From contig DATKAE010000052.1 in NCBI GenBank assembly GCA_035498405.1, positions 1-64,000 of the forward strand: a stretch of 64,000 nt of DNA, written 5' to 3'. Each line of letters starts with the position of its first letter. Within the stretch, counting starts at the first letter, position 1. This document shows, piece after piece, positions 8,773 to 17,360 of the stretch. Under the pieces are notes generated by a model. The model worked only from the letters and a program-made list of their open reading frames with translations, ran no database searches and was not told where the DNA came from. The stretch comes from DATBFU01 sp035498405. Its GTDB lineage: Bacteria > Acidobacteriota > Thermoanaerobaculia > UBA5066 > Gp7-AA6. The position numbers and the translations under genes were made by a program.

Positions 8773-9798
8773 CTAGTCCGCGAAGAGGGTCGCCTGGCGG
8801 ACCGGGCGGCGGAAACCCGAAGGGATCTCCGCCTCGTCGCGGAGATTCAAACCGAGTCGCCGACACTGCGTCTCGAACAGAGCCTCGATCGCCTCCCAGC
8901 GAGGCCCCTCGCCGTGCATGCGCTTCCCAAAGGCGCTCTCGTTCATCTTGCCGCCGCGAACCTCCTCGATCGAGTGCAGCACCCTCCGCACCCGGTCGGG
9001 AAAGGCCTCGCGCAGACGCTCCACGAAGACCGGCAGCACCTCGGCCGGAAGCCGCAAGAGCGTCTGGAAGGCGAAGCGGGCGCCTGCTTCGCGCGCCCGC
9101 TCGAGCAGCCCCCCGATGTCGCTGTCGTTCAAGCCCGGGATGGTTGGCGCGACCGAAATCCCGGCCCGCAGGCCCGCCTCCGAAAGGATGCGGAGCGTCT
9201 CGAAGCGCTGCGAGGGCGGAGATGTCCCGGGCTCGAGCGCCCGCGAAACGGCGTCTTCGGCGAAGGCGATCGATACCGTGACCGAGACCGGTGTCTGCCG
9301 GGACATCCGGAGGAGCAGGTCCACGTCGCGCCGCACGAGAGCTCCCTTGGTGATGATCGCGACGGGGTTGCGGAAGTCGGCGCAGGCTTCCAGGCACCGC
9401 CGCGTCAACCCGTAGGCGGCCTCGAGCGGCTGATAGCAGTCGGTGTTGCCGGAGAAGGCGATCGTTTCTCCGTTCCAGGAGCGGCGGGCGAGCTCCTTTC
9501 GCAGAAGCTCCGGTGCGTTCTTCTTCACGACGATCTTTCTCTCGAAGTCCGTCCCCGCACCGAAACCCCAGTACTGATGGGAGGGGCGGGCGTAGCAGTA
9601 GGCGCACCCATGAAAACATCCTCTGTACGGATTGACGCTGAACCGAAAGCCCACGTCGGGGCTGTCGTTTTCCGAGAGGATCGAGCGCGCCTCTTCTTCG
9701 AAGACCTCGAGGCGGGCCTCCGGCGGTTTGCCCAGCCACTCGGCGTGAACCGATTCCCAGGGATTCGGCGGGTTGGAGACGGGCCGCACCACGGGCAT
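8773..9798 (-). CDS. Radical SAM protein, PA0069/Rv2578c-like (SplB-related)
   Basis: A 341-residue radical SAM protein. The cluster motif is CFHGCAYCY (Cys61, Cys65, Cys68; CX3CX2C), within NPYRGCxHGCxYCYAR, which is typical of the PA0069/Rv2578c family related to spore photoproduct lyase. Residues 88-115 (KNAPELLRKEL, then IAFSGNTDCYQP) and the later ITKGALVRRDVDLL fit the same family. Its substrate is not known. The ATG at 9798 lies only 2 nt after a TAGACT hexamer (9801-9806). If that hexamer is the -10, the GTG of codon 3 (9790-9792), 8 nt away, would be the true start. Confidence 0.88.
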   Translation of the reverse strand: MPVVRPVSNPPNPWESVHAEWLGKPPEARLEVFEEEARSILSENDSPDVGFRFSVNPYRGCFHGCAYCYARPSHQYWGFGAGTDFERKIVVKKNAPELLRKELARRSWNGETIAFSGNTDCYQPLEAAYGLTRRCLEACADFRNPVAIITKGALVRRDVDLLLRMSRQTPVSVTVSIAFAEDAVSRALEPGTSPPSQRFETLRILSEAGLRAGISVAPTIPGLNDSDIGGLLERAREAGARFAFQTLLRLPAEVLPVFVERLREAFPDRVRRVLHSIEEVRGGKMNESAFGKRMHGEGPRWEAIEALFETQCRRLGLNLRDEAEIPSGFRRPVRQATLFAD

Positions 9799-9834
9799 GG
9801 AGTCTAGCGTAAATCGGGCGTAAGTCGAAGAATA

Positions 9835-9930
9835 GAGGGCGAGGGGTGAGGGACGCGGGCCTGGAGGAGAGAGAACAAGGGTCTCGGGGATTTCGTAACC
9901 CTAACCCCTAACCCCTAACCCCTAACCCCT
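9835..9930. repeat. Intergenic G-arm/C-arm element with CCCCTAA tandem array (copy 1)
   Basis: A G-rich stretch (GAGGGCGAGGGGTGAGGG, from 9835) is followed by about 45 nt of less biased sequence containing GGGATTTCGTA, and then by about four and a half head-to-tail CCCCTAA units (9899-9930), which end directly beside the trpS stop. The element fills the whole space between trpS and the downstream radical SAM gene. Copies 2-5 are at 27577, 17256, 41781 and 47296. Confidence 0.8.
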
Positions 9931-9931
9931 T

Positions 9932-10900
9932 CTACCGGAGCCCGGTGGCTTCCCGGACTTCCCGCATCGTCTCCAGGGCGATCGATCTCGCCCGCTCGGC
10001 GCCACGGGCGAGAGTGGTTTCGACGAGGCGCGGGTCGGCCGCCAGACGCTTGCGCTTCTCTCGGGCCTCGGCGAAATGCGTGTCGATCTTCTCGATCAGG
10101 AGCTTCTTGACGTCCCCGTAGCCGAGGCCTCCGGCCCGGTACCGGGCGGCGAGGGCCTCCTTCTCCGCCGAGGTCGCGAAGAGGGAGTAGAGGGCGAAGA
10201 CGTTGTCCTTCTCGGGGTCCTTGGGAGCCTCGACGGGTGTCGAGTCGGTAACGATGCCCATCACCGCCGACCGCAATGCCTTTCCCTCGGCGAAGATCTC
10301 GATCGTGTTCCCGTAGGACTTGCTCATCTTCTTGCCGTCGGTGCCGGGCACGGTCGGCGCCCGGTCGAGGCGGTGCTCGGGCATCGGGAAGACCTTCCGA
10401 TAGGTCTGGTTGAAGTAGCCGGCCATGTCACGCGTCATCTCGATGTGCTGGACCTGATCCTGCCCGACCGGAACGAGGTTCGACTTGTAGAGCAGGATGT
10501 CGGCGGCCATGAGGACCGGGTACACGAAGAGCCCGACCGACGGAGCGATTCCTCGCGCGAGCTTGTCCTTGTAGGAGTGCGCGCGCTCGAGAAGCCCCAT
10601 TCCCGTCACGGTCGAGAGGATCCAGGCGAGTTCCGTGACCTCCGGAATGTCCGCCTGTCGGAAGAAGGCCGTTGCTTCCGGATCGAGGCCGAGGGCCAAG
10701 TAGTCGAGCGCGACGGCGCGCACGTTCTCCGACAGCGCCTGGCGGTCCTGGATCGTCGTCAACGCGTGCAGGTCGGCGATGAAGAAGAAGCACTCGCCCT
10801 CCTCTTGCAGGGCGATGTGCTGGCGAATGGCGCCGAAGTAGTTTCCGAGGTGGAGCTTTCCCGACGGCTGGACGCCCGAAAGGATGCGGGGACGCTTCAT
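9932..10900 (-). CDS. trpS: Tryptophanyl-tRNA synthetase
   Basis: TrpS charges tRNA-Trp. The 322-residue protein is a standard-length class Ic synthetase: SGVQPSGKLHLGNYFGA (8-24) carries the HIGH-like HLGN, GQDQVQHIEMTRD (146-158) contacts tryptophan, and KMSKS is intact at 191-195. It starts with ATG at 10900. A TAGAAT hexamer (10910-10915) is 9 nt upstream with no ribosome binding site between, so the mRNA may be leaderless. The stop abuts the CCCCTAA repeat. Confidence 0.96.
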   Translation of the reverse strand: MKRPRILSGVQPSGKLHLGNYFGAIRQHIALQEEGECFFFIADLHALTTIQDRQALSENVRAVALDYLALGLDPEATAFFRQADIPEVTELAWILSTVTGMGLLERAHSYKDKLARGIAPSVGLFVYPVLMAADILLYKSNLVPVGQDQVQHIEMTRDMAGYFNQTYRKVFPMPEHRLDRAPTVPGTDGKKMSKSYGNTIEIFAEGKALRSAVMGIVTDSTPVEAPKDPEKDNVFALYSLFATSAEKEALAARYRAGGLGYGDVKKLLIEKIDTHFAEAREKRKRLAADPRLVETTLARGAERARSIALETMREVREATGLR

Positions 10901-10909
10901 GCGCGCGCC

Positions 10910-10915
10910 ATTCTA
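10910..10915 (-). promoter_or_regulatory. -10-like element TAGAAT before trpS
   Basis: TAGAAT ends 9 nt before the trpS ATG. The intervening bases are all G/C with no purine-rich ribosome binding site. No convincing -35 is seen 16-18 nt further up. The spacing is that of a leaderless promoter. Confidence 0.45.
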
Positions 10916-10981
10916 TCGGCGCCGCCGTCTTGGAGATCCGACCCCCGCGAAGTAGAGTCCGGGGCCAGCGGAGGAGCTTCC

Positions 10982-11986
10982 ATGAGACGACCGGTCAGCT
11001 TCGCCGGAATCGCCATGCTCGTCGGTTTCGCCGCGGCCGCGCAGACGCCGGCTCCGAAGGCAACCCCGGACCATCACGAGCGTCCGCCGGAGACCGTCTT
11101 TCGCGTCCAGCCGCTCGGTGGCGACGTCTACGCGCTCTATGGGCGGGGCGGCAACGTCGGGTTCTTCGTCGGGCCCGAGGCGGTCACGGTGATCGACTCC
11201 CAGTTCAAGGACCTCGCTCCCGGCATCGTCGAGCAGATCCGCAAGGTCACCGACAAGCCGATCAAGTTTCTCGTCAACACCCACTATCACGGCGACCACG
11301 TCGGCGGAAACGAGGTCTTCCGCAACTTCGCCATGATCATCGCGCAGGACAACGTTCGAACGCGCATGCTGGCTTCGCCCGAGACGATCAAGCGCGACTA
11401 CCCCGCGATGCTGGAGGACGCCCGCAAGGCGGGCAAAGCCGAGATGGCGAAGTTCCTGCAGGATCAGCTCGAGTGGGCCGGCAAGGTCAAGGTCGAGGAA
11501 ATCGCGGCGCCGATTCTGACCTTCGATTCGGAGGTCCGGATCCATCCGGGCGGCGGCGAGACGATTCAAGTCTGGCACCTGCCGCCCGCCCACACCGACG
11601 GTGACAGTGTCGTCTTCTTCGAGAAGGCGAAGGTGCTCCACATGGGAGACGACTACTTCAACAAGGTGATCCCGTTCATCGACGTCAAGAGCGGCGGTTC
11701 GGCGCGCGGCTACGTCGTTGCCCTCGACAAGGTCATCGCACGCGTGCCGCCCGACGTCAAGGTCATCCCCGGCCACGGCGAAGTCTCGGACCTCGCGGGT
11801 CTGAAGGCATTCCGTCAATACCTCGCCGACGTGCTCGCGGAGGCGGCCAAGGCGAAGGCGGCGGGCAAGTCGAAGGAAGACTTCTTGAAGCAGGTCGATC
11901 TACCCGCCTACAAGGACTACGGCGGCTACAAGGACCGCTTCAAGGAGAACGCGGCGGCGGCCTACGACGAAGCGCCGGCGCGCTGA
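10982..11986 (+). CDS. Exported metallo-beta-lactamase-fold hydrolase
   Basis: A 334-residue protein with an N-terminal signal peptide (hydrophobic residues 6-20, likely cleaved near AAAQ). The MBL zinc motif HYHGDH is at 101-106 within NTHYHGDHVGGN; later ligands are seen in PPAHTDGDSVVFF and IPGHGEVSD. The resemblance is to periplasmic MBL proteins annotated as cyclase/quinoprotein relay hydrolases, so the true substrate is open; nothing specifically indicates a beta-lactamase. GGAGGAG precedes the ATG at 10982, giving a clear start. The C-terminal 60 residues are Lys/Ala-rich helices. Confidence 0.88.
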   Translation: MRRPVSFAGIAMLVGFAAAAQTPAPKATPDHHERPPETVFRVQPLGGDVYALYGRGGNVGFFVGPEAVTVIDSQFKDLAPGIVEQIRKVTDKPIKFLVNTHYHGDHVGGNEVFRNFAMIIAQDNVRTRMLASPETIKRDYPAMLEDARKAGKAEMAKFLQDQLEWAGKVKVEEIAAPILTFDSEVRIHPGGGETIQVWHLPPAHTDGDSVVFFEKAKVLHMGDDYFNKVIPFIDVKSGGSARGYVVALDKVIARVPPDVKVIPGHGEVSDLAGLKAFRQYLADVLAEAAKAKAAGKSKEDFLKQVDLPAYKDYGGYKDRFKENAAAAYDEAPAR

Positions 11987-12067
11987 GGTGCGCGGGGCCT
12001 CCGGGGCGAGGCGGGGAGCTCCTTTCTGAGGGCGCGCGAAGGCGGCTCGCCTCTCGCATGGGGGCGC

Positions 12068-14038
12068 TTGCGTTGGCCCGGCGCGGCGCTCGCTGCCTTC
12101 GCCGTCCTGGCCTTCTTCGTCTTCGGGATGCAGCGGGGCCTGGTCCTCTCGAGCGACATCAAGTCGAGCGTCTGGCCTTGGGCGCCTCTCTTTCCCTCCC
12201 GGCACATCCAGACGCCGGCCCTCTCCGACCCGGTCTGGCAGTTTGTGCCCTGGCTCCGCCTGGCGCGGCGAGAACTTCTGGCCGGGCGCCTGCCGCTCTG
12301 GAATCCCCATCAGGACGCCGGCGTGCCGCTTCTCGCCAACGCGCAGTCGGCCCTCGGATCCCCGATGAACTGGCCGGTCTTGCTGCTCGACGCCGATCCG
12401 GGCTGGAATCTCTCCCTGCTCGCCCGGCTTCTGCTCGCGGCGGCCGCCGCCTTCGCGTTCTTGCGAGACCTGGGCCGTACGCGGCTCGCTTCCGCGCTCG
12501 GCGCGGTCGCCTTCGCGTTGTCGGGCGCGTTCGTCGCCTGGCTCGAGCATCCCCAGGTGCTCTCGGCGGCGCCCGCCCCGCTCGTCTTTCTCTTCGCGCG
12601 CCGCGCGGCGAGGGAGCCGGGAACTCGAGCCATCGCGGGCCTCGCCATCGCGACCTACCTCGTGCTCTCGGGCGGGCATCCGGAGACCGAGCTGATGGTC
12701 GCTGTCCTGACGGCGGGTGTCGTGTTCGCGGCCGGGCGCGGCGCGCGCCGGTGGATCCGTCCGGCCGCCGGCGCGGCGCTCGGTGTCGGTCTCTCGGCGC
12801 CCCTCCTGCTTCCGTTTGCCGAGTACTTCGGCCTCTCCGGGGCGCGCCTGGGGACAGGGAGGCGCCCGTTCGTTCTGCCGGCGCGAGACCTTCTGCGGCT
12901 CCTCGTTCCGAACCTGTCGGGCTCCAATGTCATCGAGGGGGCGGGGATCGTGCCGGTCGTCCTGCTTCTGTTGTTGCCCTTGGGGCTCTGGACCGGCCGC
13001 CGGGATCGCGAGACGCGGTTCTGGACCCTCGCGGCCGGCGCGATGCTGTTCGCGATCTACGACAATCCGCTCTCCCGCGCGCTCGCGCTCGCCACACCAG
13101 TCCACTGGTCGCGTCTTCTGCTCTTTCTCTCTCTGCCGCTCGCCGTCGTGGGAACCGCGGGGCTCGACGCTCTGCGCGGGCGGCTGGCGGAGCGTCGCGG
13201 TCGGCTCGCGCTCGCGGCCGTCGGCGGCGCTGCCGCGTTGGGTCTCGCCGAGATGCTCTGGGCCGCGAGGGGAGTTCACGGCGTGACACCCGCCTCGGAG
13301 CTTGCGCCGACGACACCGGTTCTCGAGCGACTCGCCGCCGACCGAGAGACTTACCGCGTCCTGCCAGTTCACTCCTTCCTTTCCCCCAACAGCGCCACCG
13401 ATTACGGCCTCGACGACGTGCGCGGGTATGACGCACTCGACTCGGCGGGATGGAGCCGGGTCCGCTCCGCCATGGGCCGGTTCACGGACTTGCCGACGCA
13501 GAGCGACGAGATCGAGCCCTGGGACCTCGCGCCCGGCGGCGCTGCCCTGGACGACTGGAACGTGAAGTACCTTCTCCTGCCGCCGCAGTTCGCCTTCGGC
13601 GCCGAGACGTTTCACTTGAAGAAGGGGCTCGACCTCGAAGAGGTTTACTCGGGCCCCGACGGCAGGATCCTGCTCAACCGCCGCGTGAAGCCGCGCGTGA
13701 CGCTCTCCACGGCGGGAGAGGCTCGCGTCCTCCAGCGGGTCCCCGGCCGCTGGTCGATCGAGGTGCGGGCGGATCGGCCCGGCTCGCTGCGGGTCGCCGA
13801 TGCGTTCTTCCCGGGCTGGAAGGCGCGCGTCGACGGCGCACTCGTCGAGCTGACGGCTCACCCCGGAGAACCGATGACGCTGGCCCTTCCCGGGGGTACA
13901 TCGCGCGTCGAGCTCTACTACGCGCCGGCGTCCTTCCGGAGGGGTGCCGGAATCGCCGCGATCTCGCTTCTCGCGCTGATGGCCTTGCTCTGGGCGCCTC
14001 GAAGGGCGGTGTCGCCAGCTATATCAGGAATGATATAG
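12068..14038 (+). CDS. YfhO-like multi-pass membrane protein
   Basis: A 656-residue integral membrane protein. After the first helix comes a loop (about residues 28-75) with the features SDIKSSVWPW and LPLWNPHQDAGVPLLAN, typical of YfhO/GT-C-like proteins, where acidic residues lie in the first extracytoplasmic loop. About ten hydrophobic segments follow, then a soluble C-terminal part (about 405-625) including FFPGWKARVDG and a final helix. YfhO proteins are linked to glycosylation of surface polymers. The start is TTG at 12068; no ATG or GTG is in frame nearby. The stop codon is inside a small palindrome. Confidence 0.8.
   Translation: MRWPGAALAAFAVLAFFVFGMQRGLVLSSDIKSSVWPWAPLFPSRHIQTPALSDPVWQFVPWLRLARRELLAGRLPLWNPHQDAGVPLLANAQSALGSPMNWPVLLLDADPGWNLSLLARLLLAAAAAFAFLRDLGRTRLASALGAVAFALSGAFVAWLEHPQVLSAAPAPLVFLFARRAAREPGTRAIAGLAIATYLVLSGGHPETELMVAVLTAGVVFAAGRGARRWIRPAAGAALGVGLSAPLLLPFAEYFGLSGARLGTGRRPFVLPARDLLRLLVPNLSGSNVIEGAGIVPVVLLLLLPLGLWTGRRDRETRFWTLAAGAMLFAIYDNPLSRALALATPVHWSRLLLFLSLPLAVVGTAGLDALRGRLAERRGRLALAAVGGAAALGLAEMLWAARGVHGVTPASELAPTTPVLERLAADRETYRVLPVHSFLSPNSATDYGLDDVRGYDALDSAGWSRVRSAMGRFTDLPTQSDEIEPWDLAPGGAALDDWNVKYLLLPPQFAFGAETFHLKKGLDLEEVYSGPDGRILLNRRVKPRVTLSTAGEARVLQRVPGRWSIEVRADRPGSLRVADAFFPGWKARVDGALVELTAHPGEPMTLALPGGTSRVELYYAPASFRRGAGIAAISLLALMALLWAPRRAVSPAISGMI
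14019..14038. repeat. Perfect 8-bp palindrome at gene end
   Basis: CTATATCA and TGATATAG are perfect inverted copies separated by GGAA. The palindrome overlaps the last codons and the stop of the YfhO-like gene and lies 19 bp beyond the end of the convergent arsC. It is AT-rich in a GC-rich setting and lacks a T-run, so it looks more like a protein-binding site than a classic terminator. Confidence 0.6.
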
Positions 14039-14056
14039 TCGCCGCCGCCTCGGCCG

Positions 14057-14506
14057 CTAGTCCTCGGTCTCCGGGGTCCCGGCGAGCAGGCTCGAGACCA
14101 GCTCCCGGATCCTCCGCCGCAGGTCGTCGCGGGTGTCGAGGAAGCGCTGGAGCTCGGCCTCGGGGTCGCGCCAGGAGTGGGACGGGTCCTCGATCGACCA
14201 GTGCTCGATGCGCCGGGCGCCCGGCCAGGTCGGGCAGTCCTGCGCGGCCGAGTCGCAGACGGTGACGACCACGTCGAACGTCGCCTGCTGGAATTCCTCG
14301 GCCGATTTGGAGTACGCGCTCGCCATCGACGCGCCCAGCTCCTCCATGACGCGAATCGCGACGGGATGGACCCAGCCGGTCGGGCGGGAGCCCGCCGAGA
14401 CCGCAGCGACGTGCTCGGGCCAGTCGAGCCGCGCGAGCGCTTCCGCCATCTGACTGCGCGCGGCGTTTCCGGTGCAGAGAAAGAGGATGCGCCTCCTCAC
14501 CGACAC
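14057..14506 (-). CDS. arsC: Arsenate reductase, thioredoxin-coupled (LMW-PTPase family)
   Basis: The 149-residue protein has the P-loop CTGNAARSQ (Cys11, Arg17), the two further redox cysteines in TVCDSAAQDCP (Cys84 and Cys91) and the acid WSIEDPSHS (Asp107). This three-cysteine set matches the thioredoxin-coupled pI258-type ArsC rather than a phosphotyrosine phosphatase. It reduces arsenate to arsenite in the cytosol. No arsenite exporter or ArsR regulator is adjacent, so detoxification would rely on genes elsewhere. It diverges from ftsK. Confidence 0.92.
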   Translation of the reverse strand: MSVRRRILFLCTGNAARSQMAEALARLDWPEHVAAVSAGSRPTGWVHPVAIRVMEELGASMASAYSKSAEEFQQATFDVVVTVCDSAAQDCPTWPGARRIEHWSIEDPSHSWRDPEAELQRFLDTRDDLRRRIRELVSSLLAGTPETED

Positions 14507-14545
14507 GATGGTAACGCCGAGCGCGCCGGCTCGGAGCCTCCCGCC

Positions 14546-14574
14546 TTACGTTTCGGACCGTTCCGTCCGATAAT
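14546..14574 (+). promoter_or_regulatory. Candidate sigma-70-type promoter of ftsK
   Basis: TTACGT (14546-14551) and GATAAT (14569-14574) are 17 bp apart. Transcription from it would begin about 3 nt before the TTG start of ftsK, giving an essentially leaderless mRNA. The spacer contains an inverted repeat CGGAC/GTCCG. Confidence 0.45.
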
Positions 14575-14583
14575 GAACGCACA

Positions 14584-16923
14584 TTGAAGGCCAGCTCTTT
14601 CTTTCGGAGCCGCTGGGCCGGTGAGGCGCTCGGAATCTTCCTGCTTCTGGCGGGGATTCTGACGGCGCTCGCCCTCCTTTCTTTCGAGAGCCACGACCCG
14701 AACCTCTTCTCCTTGACGACCGGCGAGACGGCCACACCGCACAACTGGATCGGCGGATTCGGGGCCTCCCTGTCCACCGCGCTCTACGCCCTTCTCGGGT
14801 TTGCGGCCTGGGGGGTCCCGGCGGCCCTGATGCTCTGGGGCTGGCAGCGGTTCTGGCAGCGCCCGGTCGAGAACCCGGGCTCGAAGGCCGCCGGGTTCGT
14901 GCTCCTGTTTCTCTCGGTGCCGTCCCTGATCGATCTGCTCTTTGGGCGGCGCTTCCTGCTCGGAATGGAAATGGAGACCGGAGGGGTGGTCGGGCGCGCG
15001 GTGGGAGAGGCGGCCAAGGCGCGGTTCGGCGCGACGGGCGCCCTGCTTCTCGCCATGGCCCTGGCGTTATTGGCAGTGCCCTTGGCGACCCAGGTCTCGC
15101 TCGCCGAGGTTTTCCTGGGTCTGAGGGTCCGAATGGTGGGTCTCTTCGGACGGCTGAACGTCGCCTGGGTTCGCCGCCGGGACCAGCGCACCAAGGAGCG
15201 GCTGCGCCGTTCGGTGGTCGCCAAGCACCTGGAGAAGTCGCGCCGCGAGGGAATCACGCTGGAGGAAGTTCCGTTCGCACGGGAGGAAGAGCCGCCACCC
15301 TTTCTCGCGGAGAGGCCGGGAGAAGGGAAGTTTTCCCTGAGGAAGGTGACCGTCGCGGCGCCGGCGCCGACGAAGCCGGCCGGGGCGATTGCGGCTCCCA
15401 AGAAGAAGCCGGACTCGCAGCGGAGCCTACCCTTGGTCGTCGAGGGCTACACCTACCCGCCGACCTCGCTGCTCGAAAGGCGGGAGAGCTCGGGCGCCGT
15501 CGATCGGAAGCTGCTCGCGGAGACCGGTCGCATGATCGCTGACAAGTGCGCCGAGTTCGGCGTGGAGGGAGAGGTGGCCGAGTATCACCCCGGACCCGTG
15601 GTCACGACCTACGAGTTTCGCCCCGCTGCGGGGATCAAGGTCAACCAGGTCATGGGGCTCTCGGAGGACCTCGCCCTGGCCCTCTCGGCCGAGTCGATCC
15701 GGATCGAGCGCTTGCCGGGGCGGGCGAGCGTGGGTATCGAGGTGCCCAACCCGGGCGGCGGCGAGATCATCTCGATGCGCGACGTCATCGAGTCGGAGCG
15801 GTTCCAGCGCTCTCCTTCGCTCCTGACGCTCGCGCTCGGGAAAGACATCCACGGCGAGCCGGTGGTCGACGATCTGCGCGGAATGCCGCATCTCTTGATC
15901 GCGGGCACGACCGGCTCGGGCAAGAGTGTGGGCTTGAACGCCCTCATTACCTCGATCCTCTACAAGGCGCGGCCGGATCAGATCAAGCTCATCCTGATCG
16001 ACCCGAAGATGGTCGAGCTCGAGATCTACGAGCACCTGCCGCACCTGGCCACCCCGATCATCACCGACCCGAAGAAGGCCGCCAATGCCCTGAAGTGGGC
16101 GGTCAACCTGATGGACGAGCGCTTTCAGACGCTCTCGGACGTGGGGCAGGTTCGAAACGCCGAGCAGTACAACGCGGCGATCAAGGATCCGGAGACGCTC
16201 GCGCGCGTGCGGGCGGCGCACCCGGAGGACCCCGATCTGAAGCTCGAGCCGATGCCGCTCATTGTGATCGTGATCGACGAGCTCGCGGACCTGATGATGA
16301 CGGCTCCCAAGGAAGTCGAGGAGTCGGTCGTGCGCCTCGCGCAGAAAGCGCGCGCCGTGGGCGTCCACCTGGTCGTCGCGACACAGCGGCCCTCGACGGA
16401 CGTCCTGACCGGCGTCATCAAGGCGAATCTCCCTTCCCGCATCGCCTTCAAGGTCTCCTCCAAGGTCGACTCGCGCGTCATCCTGGATGGAAACGGCGCC
16501 GAGCGGCTCCTGGGCCGGGGCGACATGCTGTATCTGCCTCCGGGGACCTCCCGCCTGAAGCGCGTGCACGGCGCCTTCGTTTCGATCCAGGAGACCGCCG
16601 CGCTCGTGAAGTTCCTGCGCAAGCAAGCCAAGCCGCAGTACGACGAGCAGATCGTCAAGGACCGCGAGGAGGTCTCGCAGCGTGACGACGCCGGCGACGA
16701 AACCGACCCGCTCTACGACGAGGCCGCGCGCCTGGTGGTGCGCGAGAAGATGGCCTCGATCTCCTTCCTGCAGCGGCGCATGGGCGTGGGCTTTTCCCGA
16801 GCCGGGAAGCTCATCGACATGATGTCCCGGGACGGCTTGTTGGGTCCCCCGCGCGGATCGAAGCCCCGCGAGGTTCTGGTCTCTGAGGATTACTTCGAGG
16901 AAGTCGATCGCCAGCCGCGATGA
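14584..16923 (+). CDS. ftsK: DNA translocase FtsK
   Basis: FtsK pumps chromosome ends apart at the division septum and activates dimer resolution. The 779-residue protein has four hydrophobic segments in the first 170 residues, a short linker, and the RecA-like motor with Walker A GTTGSGKS (441-448) and Walker B IVIVIDELADLMM. The C-terminal winged-helix gamma domain follows (about 710-775, YDEAARLVV to GKLIDMMSRDG), which reads KOPS-type polarity sites. The start is TTG at 14584. An ATG at 14573 would only give a 4-codon peptide ending across the TTG. A 4-nt overlap (ATGA) couples it to the next gene. Confidence 0.95.
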   Translation: MKASSFFRSRWAGEALGIFLLLAGILTALALLSFESHDPNLFSLTTGETATPHNWIGGFGASLSTALYALLGFAAWGVPAALMLWGWQRFWQRPVENPGSKAAGFVLLFLSVPSLIDLLFGRRFLLGMEMETGGVVGRAVGEAAKARFGATGALLLAMALALLAVPLATQVSLAEVFLGLRVRMVGLFGRLNVAWVRRRDQRTKERLRRSVVAKHLEKSRREGITLEEVPFAREEEPPPFLAERPGEGKFSLRKVTVAAPAPTKPAGAIAAPKKKPDSQRSLPLVVEGYTYPPTSLLERRESSGAVDRKLLAETGRMIADKCAEFGVEGEVAEYHPGPVVTTYEFRPAAGIKVNQVMGLSEDLALALSAESIRIERLPGRASVGIEVPNPGGGEIISMRDVIESERFQRSPSLLTLALGKDIHGEPVVDDLRGMPHLLIAGTTGSGKSVGLNALITSILYKARPDQIKLILIDPKMVELEIYEHLPHLATPIITDPKKAANALKWAVNLMDERFQTLSDVGQVRNAEQYNAAIKDPETLARVRAAHPEDPDLKLEPMPLIVIVIDELADLMMTAPKEVEESVVRLAQKARAVGVHLVVATQRPSTDVLTGVIKANLPSRIAFKVSSKVDSRVILDGNGAERLLGRGDMLYLPPGTSRLKRVHGAFVSIQETAALVKFLRKQAKPQYDEQIVKDREEVSQRDDAGDETDPLYDEAARLVVREKMASISFLQRRMGVGFSRAGKLIDMMSRDGLLGPPRGSKPREVLVSEDYFEEVDRQPR

Positions 16924-17360
16924 GCCGCCCGGCCGTCCTCCTGCTGACCGCGGTCTTCGCCTCGCCGGCGCTGGCGTACCTGATCTATCGCGCGGCGAAG
17001 GAGCTGGGCTTCCTCGATCCGCCCGTCGACCGGCAGCATGAGCTGCGCCGGCAGATCCTGGCCGCGCTGTACGCTTCCCTGATCTTCCTGCCCGTCTTCC
17101 TCTTCGGATGGGAGCGGCGCTGGCCCCGCGTCTGGATCGCCTTCGGCGTCTTGAGCGGCCTCGCCCTCGTTTTCTTCGCCGTGTCGGGACTCGCTTCGGC
17201 CAAGGCGCTGTGGAGACTCCGGCATGACGAGGGGCAAGGGCCGGAAGCGGAGCACGGGCGAGGGGTGATGGGCGGGAATGAGGAGGGGTTAGGGGTGAGG
17301 GGCGAGGGGCGAGGGTTGGAGAAGAAGGAAATCGGAGACCTCGCGGGCCCTGGTCCCTAA
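16920..17360 (+). CDS. Small membrane protein whose tail is encoded by a repeat
   Basis: A 146-residue protein starting with ATG inside the ftsK stop (ATGA), so probably translated with FtsK. Residues 1-25 are hydrophobic, and two further membrane segments lie at about 46-63 and 70-95. I do not recognise the family. From about residue 112 the sequence changes to Gly/Glu/Arg-rich low complexity (HGRGVMGGNEEGLGVRGEGR and on), because the frame runs into the G-rich intergenic element. The ancestral protein probably ended near residue 105-110. Confidence 0.6.
   Translation: MSRPAVLLLTAVFASPALAYLIYRAAKELGFLDPPVDRQHELRRQILAALYASLIFLPVFLFGWERRWPRVWIAFGVLSGLALVFFAVSGLASAKALWRLRHDEGQGPEAEHGRGVMGGNEEGLGVRGEGRGLEKKEIGDLAGPGP

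Noticed and set aside
9899..9930. Chromosome end (telomere) suggested by CCCCTAA repeats
   Set aside because: The array is internal, flanked by intact genes, and matching elements occur at other places in the window.
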